From: Solirubrobacter phytolaccae
GTDB taxonomy: Bacteria; Actinomycetota; Thermoleophilia; Solirubrobacterales; Solirubrobacteraceae
DNA: 40,871 nucleotides
Direction of reading: 5' to 3'
NCBI RefSeq assembly: GCF_027587195.1
Contig: NZ_JAPDDP010000072.1
Span: forward strand, 1-40,871
This document shows positions 37,582 to 40,871 of this stretch, in pieces. The translations under genes were made by a program, and so were the position numbers. Positions within the stretch are counted from its first letter, which is position 1. The number at the start of each line of letters is the position of its first letter. Under the pieces are notes generated by a model. It saw nothing but the letters and a program-made list of their open reading frames with translations, had not been told where the DNA came from and made no database searches.

Positions 37582-38142
37582 CTACAGATTCAGAGTGACG
37601 GGACCGGGGCGTTCGCGCGAGGACTCGTAGGCGGAGATCTCCTCGGCGTTCTGGAGCGTGAGCGCGATGTCGTCGAGCCCGTTCAGCAGGCGGTGGCGGC
37701 GATCGGCGTCGAGCTCGAACGGCACGGCGCGACCGGCGAAGCGCACTTCGAGCGCCTCGAGGTCCACCTCGGCCTCGCCGGCCGCCATCAGCGCCTGGAC
37801 CTCCTCCTCGGGCAGCACGACCGGCAGCAGGCCGATCTTCGTGCAGTTCGAGAAGAAGATGTCGGCGAAGGACGAGGCGACGATGGCCTGGAAGCCGTAG
37901 TCCTGCAGCGCCCACGGCGCGTGCTCACGGCTCGACCCGCAGCCGAAGTTCGCGCCTGTCGCCAGGATCGGGTTCTTGGGCAGGCTCCAGCCCGGCTCCT
38001 GCGCCCAGTCGTAGAACAGGAACTCGCCGAAGCCCGTGCGCTCGATGCGCTTGAGGAACTGCTTCGGGATGATCTGGTCCGTGTCGACGTCGGCGCGCTT
38101 GAGTGACGTGACGGGACCCGAGACGATCTTGACGGCGTCCAT
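37582..38142 (-). CDS. leuD: 3-isopropylmalate dehydratase small subunit LeuD
   Basis: 186 residues. It is the swivelling domain subunit that pairs with LeuC to isomerise 2- to 3-isopropylmalate (and citramalate to methylmalate). [38 protein letters not shown] and [20 protein letters not shown] are the family motifs. It starts 3 bp after the leuC stop, typical of the leuCD pair. Confidence 0.97.
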   Translation of the reverse strand: MDAVKIVSGPVTSLKRADVDTDQIIPKQFLKRIERTGFGEFLFYDWAQEPGWSLPKNPILATGANFGCGSSREHAPWALQDYGFQAIVASSFADIFFSNCTKIGLLPVVLPEEEVQALMAAGEAEVDLEALEVRFAGRAVPFELDADRRHRLLNGLDDIALTLQNAEEISAYESSRERPGPVTLNL

Positions 38143-38145
38143 CTT

Positions 38146-39516
38146 TCAGCTCCACTCCCGGATGTCGACGAAGCGGCCCTCGATCGCAGCGGCCGCGGCC
38201 ATCGCCGGCGAGACGAGGTGCGTGCGCCCGCCGCGGCCCTGGCGGCCCTCGAAGTTGCGGTTGGAGGTCGAGGCGCAGCGCTCGCCCGGGTCCAGCGTGT
38301 CCGGGTTCATGCCCAGGCACATCGAGCAGCCCGCGGTGCGCCAGTCGAAGCCGGCCTCGCGGAAGATCACGTCCAGGCCCTCGGACTCCGCCTGCTTGGC
38401 CACCTGGACCGAGCCCGGGACGACCATCGCGTTCTTGACGGTGGACGCGACCTTGCGGCCCTTGATCATCTCGGCGGCGGCACGCAGATCGCCGATCCGG
38501 CCGTTGGTGCAGGAGCCGATGAAGATGCGGTCCAGCTTGAGCTCGGTGATCGGCGTGCCCGCCTCCAGGCCCATGTAGACCAGGGAGCGCTCGTCCGTCT
38601 CGCCGTGCGGCTCGGGCACCTCGCCCGCCACGCCGACGACCTGCCCGGGCGTGGTGCCCCAGGTGACCAGCGGCGAGATCGTGCTCGCGTCGACGGTGAT
38701 CTCGCGGTCGAACGCAGCGCCCTCGTCCGTCTTGAGGGTCTTCCAGTACGCGACGGCCTCGTCGAAGTCCTCGGGCGCCGCGACGCGACCGCGCACCCAC
38801 TCGAACGTGGTCTCGTCCGGCGCGATCATGCCCGCGCGGCCGCCGCCCTCGATCGTCATGTTGCAGATCGTCATCCGCTCCTCCATCGAGAGGGAGCGGA
38901 TCACGTCGCCCGCGAACTCGACGACGTGGCCGGCGGCGCCGTTGGTGCCCATCTGGCCGATCGTGCCGAGGATCAGGTCCTTCGCGGTGACGCCGTGGCC
39001 GAGCTCGCCGACGTAGTTGATCCGCATCGACTTCGGCTTGGGCTGGGAGAGCGTCTGCGTGGCCAGCACGTGCTCGACCTCGGACGTGCCGATGCCGAAC
39101 GCGAGCGCGCCGAACGCGCCGTGCGTGGCCGTGTGCGAGTCGCCGCAGACGATCGTCATGCCAGGCTGCGTGACGCCGAGCTCCGGGCCGATGATGTGCA
39201 CGATCCCCTGGCGGTCGGACCCGAGCGAGTAGACCGGGATGCCGAACTCGTCGCAGTTGGACTCGAGCGCCTCCACCTGGCGACGGCTGAGGGCGTCACG
39301 GATCTGCGCGCTGACCGGCGTGCCGTCCGTCGGCACGTTGTGGTCGGCGGTGGCGAGCGTGCGGTCGGGGCGGCGCACCTCACGACCGGCGAGCCGGAGG
39401 CCCTCGAAGGCCTGCGGGCTCGTCACCTCGTGCACGAGGTGGAGGTCGATGAAGATGAGTCCCGGCGCGACCTCGTGCGCGGACCAGATCTTGTCGAACA
39501 GCGTGGTGGGGGTCAT
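38146..39516 (-). CDS. leuC: 3-isopropylmalate dehydratase large subunit LeuC
   Basis: 456 residues. An aconitase-type [4Fe-4S] enzyme. [50 protein letters not shown] (first cluster Cys) and [11 protein letters not shown] (two further Cys) are present, as is NRNFEGRQG near the C-terminus. Its ATG overlaps the stop of the upstream regulator gene (ATGA), so it is translated from the same mRNA. Confidence 0.97.
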   Translation of the reverse strand: MTPTTLFDKIWSAHEVAPGLIFIDLHLVHEVTSPQAFEGLRLAGREVRRPDRTLATADHNVPTDGTPVSAQIRDALSRRQVEALESNCDEFGIPVYSLGSDRQGIVHIIGPELGVTQPGMTIVCGDSHTATHGAFGALAFGIGTSEVEHVLATQTLSQPKPKSMRINYVGELGHGVTAKDLILGTIGQMGTNGAAGHVVEFAGDVIRSLSMEERMTICNMTIEGGGRAGMIAPDETTFEWVRGRVAAPEDFDEAVAYWKTLKTDEGAAFDREITVDASTISPLVTWGTTPGQVVGVAGEVPEPHGETDERSLVYMGLEAGTPITELKLDRIFIGSCTNGRIGDLRAAAEMIKGRKVASTVKNAMVVPGSVQVAKQAESEGLDVIFREAGFDWRTAGCSMCLGMNPDTLDPGERCASTSNRNFEGRQGRGGRTHLVSPAMAAAAAIEGRFVDIREWS

Positions 39517-40097
39517 GACCGGCGCAGGCCCGCTGACACGATCGCCAGCAAGACGGCCTCCTCCTTCCCGAGGTTGGCGAAGTGATGGGGCAAATCGGCG
39601 TCGAAGGTCACGCAGTCACCCGCGTGGAGCTGGTGCTCGGCGTCTTCGACGTGCAGGACAAGGGACCCGCGCTCGATCAGCGCGGTCTCGCGGGCGCCCG
39701 GCTCGTGGCGAGGCGGGTCGCCGGGGCCGCCGGTGACGGCGCCGGGAGCGAGCGTGTGGCGCGTGACCTCGGCGCGTAGGCCGGGGAGCGGCGGGGTGAG
39801 GAGCTCGTAGGCGTGGCCGGCCGTCCCGCCGCGGCGGCCGTCGCCGGCGCGCACGATCGACACGGTGCCCTCCTCGTCCAGGCGCAGGAGCTGCGACAGG
39901 CGCAGCTCGAGGCCGGAGGCGATGCGGCTGGCGACCTGCAGCGTCGGGCTCGTCTCTCCGCGCTCGACCTGGCTGAGCATCGGGGCGGAGACGCCGGAGC
40001 GCTCGGCCAGGTCGCGGAGCGAGAGGTCCATCGCCTCCCGCAGCGCCTTGACGCGCGGACCGACGGCCGCGATGGTGGGATCAACAGCCGTCGCCAT
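39513..40097 (-). CDS. XRE-family regulator with C-terminal cupin domain, first gene of the leu/cim operon
   Basis: 194 residues. The N-terminal helix-turn-helix (about 15-70) reads [45 protein letters not shown], a textbook XRE/HTH_3 domain. The C-terminal part (about 105-190) is a cupin_2 fold: [41 protein letters not shown]. Such proteins bind a small ligand in the cupin and repress nearby genes. It overlaps leuC by 4 bp, and an inverted repeat sits over its own promoter, so it is a good candidate for autoregulation and control of the whole operon. The ligand is unknown; a branched-chain keto or amino acid would fit but is a guess. Confidence 0.92.
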   Translation of the reverse strand: MATAVDPTIAAVGPRVKALREAMDLSLRDLAERSGVSAPMLSQVERGETSPTLQVASRIASGLELRLSQLLRLDEEGTVSIVRAGDGRRGGTAGHAYELLTPPLPGLRAEVTRHTLAPGAVTGGPGDPPRHEPGARETALIERGSLVLHVEDAEHQLHAGDCVTFDADLPHHFANLGKEEAVLLAIVSAGLRRS

Positions 40098-40133
40098 TAC
40101 GCCTGTACGTTATCGCATACAGGCGCGCTTTCA
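40098..40133 (-). promoter_or_regulatory. Promoter and operator of the regulator-leuCDB-ilvE-cimA-degT operon
   Basis: On the minus strand TTGAAA (40128-40133) and TAACGT (40107-40112) are separated by 15 nt, with TAACGT ending 9 nt before the ATG, so the mRNA would be leaderless. The perfect inverted repeat GCCTGTA-N10-TACAGGC (40101-40124) covers the -10 box. Binding of a dimer there would block transcription. The repeat is seen; its binding protein (the XRE-cupin product) is inferred. Confidence 0.6.
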
Positions 40134-40456
40134 ACATTTCAGGTGCGGGAACATCAGTTGCGCCAGTGACACGGCATCTCGCGGCTCCTCTAAGTGGGCC
40201 GCGCGCGTTCCCCGAACGCACGGTACGTCATCCAAACTTGACAATTGACGCTTCTCACCCCGTCAAATGCCTAAGGTCTGGTTTTCCGGACCAACGCGCC
40301 CACAAACACGTGTCGAGTCCGGATGCGCCTACTCATTCGACCTTTCACGGCCGCCGTTGCGTATGCGCAGGGAAGGCCGCGGTGCCGGTCGGTCAGTGTT
40401 CCCCCTGGCCGCTTTTCACCCCGGCGACCGCGGCCTTCCCGACTACCGTCTTGTCG
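40134..40456. other. Intergenic region with dyads upstream of the patatin-like gene
   Basis: No convincing gene. TTGACA (40238-40243) is followed by the perfect inverted repeat TTGACG-N10-CGTCAA (40245-40266), a possible promoter/operator pair. Further down is the long inverted repeat 40370-40440. TACCGT (40444-40449) lies 7 nt before GTG 40457. Short frames over this stretch look like artefacts of high GC. Confidence 0.4.
40370..40440. repeat. 13-bp perfect inverted repeat, long hairpin before the patatin-like gene
   Basis: GGGAAGGCCGCGG (40370-40382) and CCGCGGCCTTCCC (40428-40440) are perfectly complementary. The pairing continues with one bulge to GCCGG/CCGGC, giving about 18 bp of stem with a loop of about 35 nt. 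It ends 16 nt before the GTG start. There is no T-tract. It could be a 5' UTR structure or the footprint of a small mobile element. Confidence 0.6.
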
Positions 40457-40858
40457 GTGATCGACGAGCTTCCGGACGCACTGGTCCTCGGTGGTGGCGG
40501 CACGCTGGGTGAAGCGTGGCTGCGCGGCGTGCTCAGTGGGATCGAGGCCGGCTCCGGCCTGGACTTCCGCGAGTGCGAGTACCTCGTCGGCACCTCCGCG
40601 GGCTCGATCGTGGCCGCGACGCTCGCCGCGGGCCGGCGCCCGGACGCCGGTGAGCAGGCCGCACGCGAGTGGGCGCGCGCGGTGCCGGACGTGATCGACG
40701 AGACGAGCGGCCCGCGCTTCGCCGCCGTCGGAAAGGTGACCCGCGCGGCGGCCGCGCCGTTCGCCAACGTCGCGCTGTCGGTCACCGCGCCCGCCGGCCG
40801 GCTCGTCCGCGCCGCCGAGGACGAGCTCAGCGAGCGGCGCTCGTCGGAGGAGACGTAG
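40457..40858 (+). CDS. Patatin-like phospholipase N-terminal part, stops early
   Basis: 133 residues from GTG 40457. DALVLGGGGTLGEAWLRGVLSGI holds the glycine-rich oxyanion motif, and EYLVGTSAGSIVAATLAAG the nucleophile elbow GTSAG of patatin-like lipid acyl hydrolases. Family members are about 260-330 residues, with the catalytic Asp in a DGG/DGA motif in the second half. That half is missing here: a TAG ends the frame at 40858, 13 bases before the window edge. It may be a frameshifted or truncated gene, or a short paralogue. No DGG-like continuation can be seen in the remaining bases. Confidence 0.65.
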   Translation: MIDELPDALVLGGGGTLGEAWLRGVLSGIEAGSGLDFRECEYLVGTSAGSIVAATLAAGRRPDAGEQAAREWARAVPDVIDETSGPRFAAVGKVTRAAAAPFANVALSVTAPAGRLVRAAEDELSERRSSEET

Positions 40859-40871
40859 CGCGCGCGCAGCG

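Noticed and set aside
40166-40456. Extension of the patatin-like frame upstream
   Set aside because: Would cross the dyads and long hairpin, and has no resemblance to the family; the GTG before IDELPDALVLGGGG fits.

Overview
The window looks like chromosomal DNA from a very GC-rich actinobacterium. The most likely home is the Thermoleophilia/Solirubrobacterales; that placement is an inference from gene style and is not a 16S comparison. Supporting signs are the GC-rich third codon positions, a short-form HisG with HisZ, a MurA with Asp in place of the catalytic Cys (as in mycobacteria), dense ATGA/GTGA stop-start overlaps, and many start codons placed 7-10 nt after a TANNNT box, which suggests leaderless mRNAs.

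Left part (1-7.7 kb): the end of an MFS transporter; a secreted GH106-type glycoside hydrolase with its own sigma70-like promoter; a CCA/poly(A)-polymerase-family nucleotidyltransferase; and a membrane-anchored PQQ-repeat propeller protein. hisF follows, separated from the other his genes by a roughly 720-bp island holding two small genes on the opposite strand and a FliA-like promoter motif.

Central-left (7.7-16.2 kb): a tightly coupled minus-strand operon, murA-hisZ-hisG-hisD-hisB-hisH-hisA, joins peptidoglycan precursor synthesis to histidine synthesis. Divergent from it is an HD-domain protein. A non-coding stretch with two tandem 51-bp hairpins comes next, then an isocitrate/isopropylmalate dehydrogenase-family gene and a YbjN-like gene.

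Centre (16.2-22 kb): a small basic protein; a compact unit made of a FliA-like promoter, a 30-residue signal-peptide-like ORF and a terminator; two divergent secreted proteins (a beta-helix protein and a large alpha/beta hydrolase); and a GNAT acetyltransferase that starts inside the T-tract of the rRNA terminator. The beta-helix protein and the GH106 enzyme share a C-terminal domain.

22-27.9 kb: one complete rRNA operon on the minus strand (16S-23S-5S, no spacer tRNA). Complementary processing stems flank the 16S and the 23S, and four 45-bp tandem units lie upstream and may be repeated promoters.

Right part (27.9-40.9 kb): a class A penicillin-binding protein; a 3-methyladenine DNA glycosylase with no normal start codon, followed upstream by argH; a GNAT protein; then a minus-strand branched-chain amino-acid operon, regulator-leuC-leuD-leuB-ilvE-cimA-degT. 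This operon makes leucine and, through citramalate, isoleucine. Its first gene is an XRE-cupin regulator with an inverted repeat over its own promoter. The window ends with a patatin-like gene that stops after about 133 codons.

The most unusual items are the tiny peptide unit and its matching FliA-like motif, the split his cluster, the tandem hairpins, the shared C-terminal domain, the 45-bp units and the glycosylase start problem.
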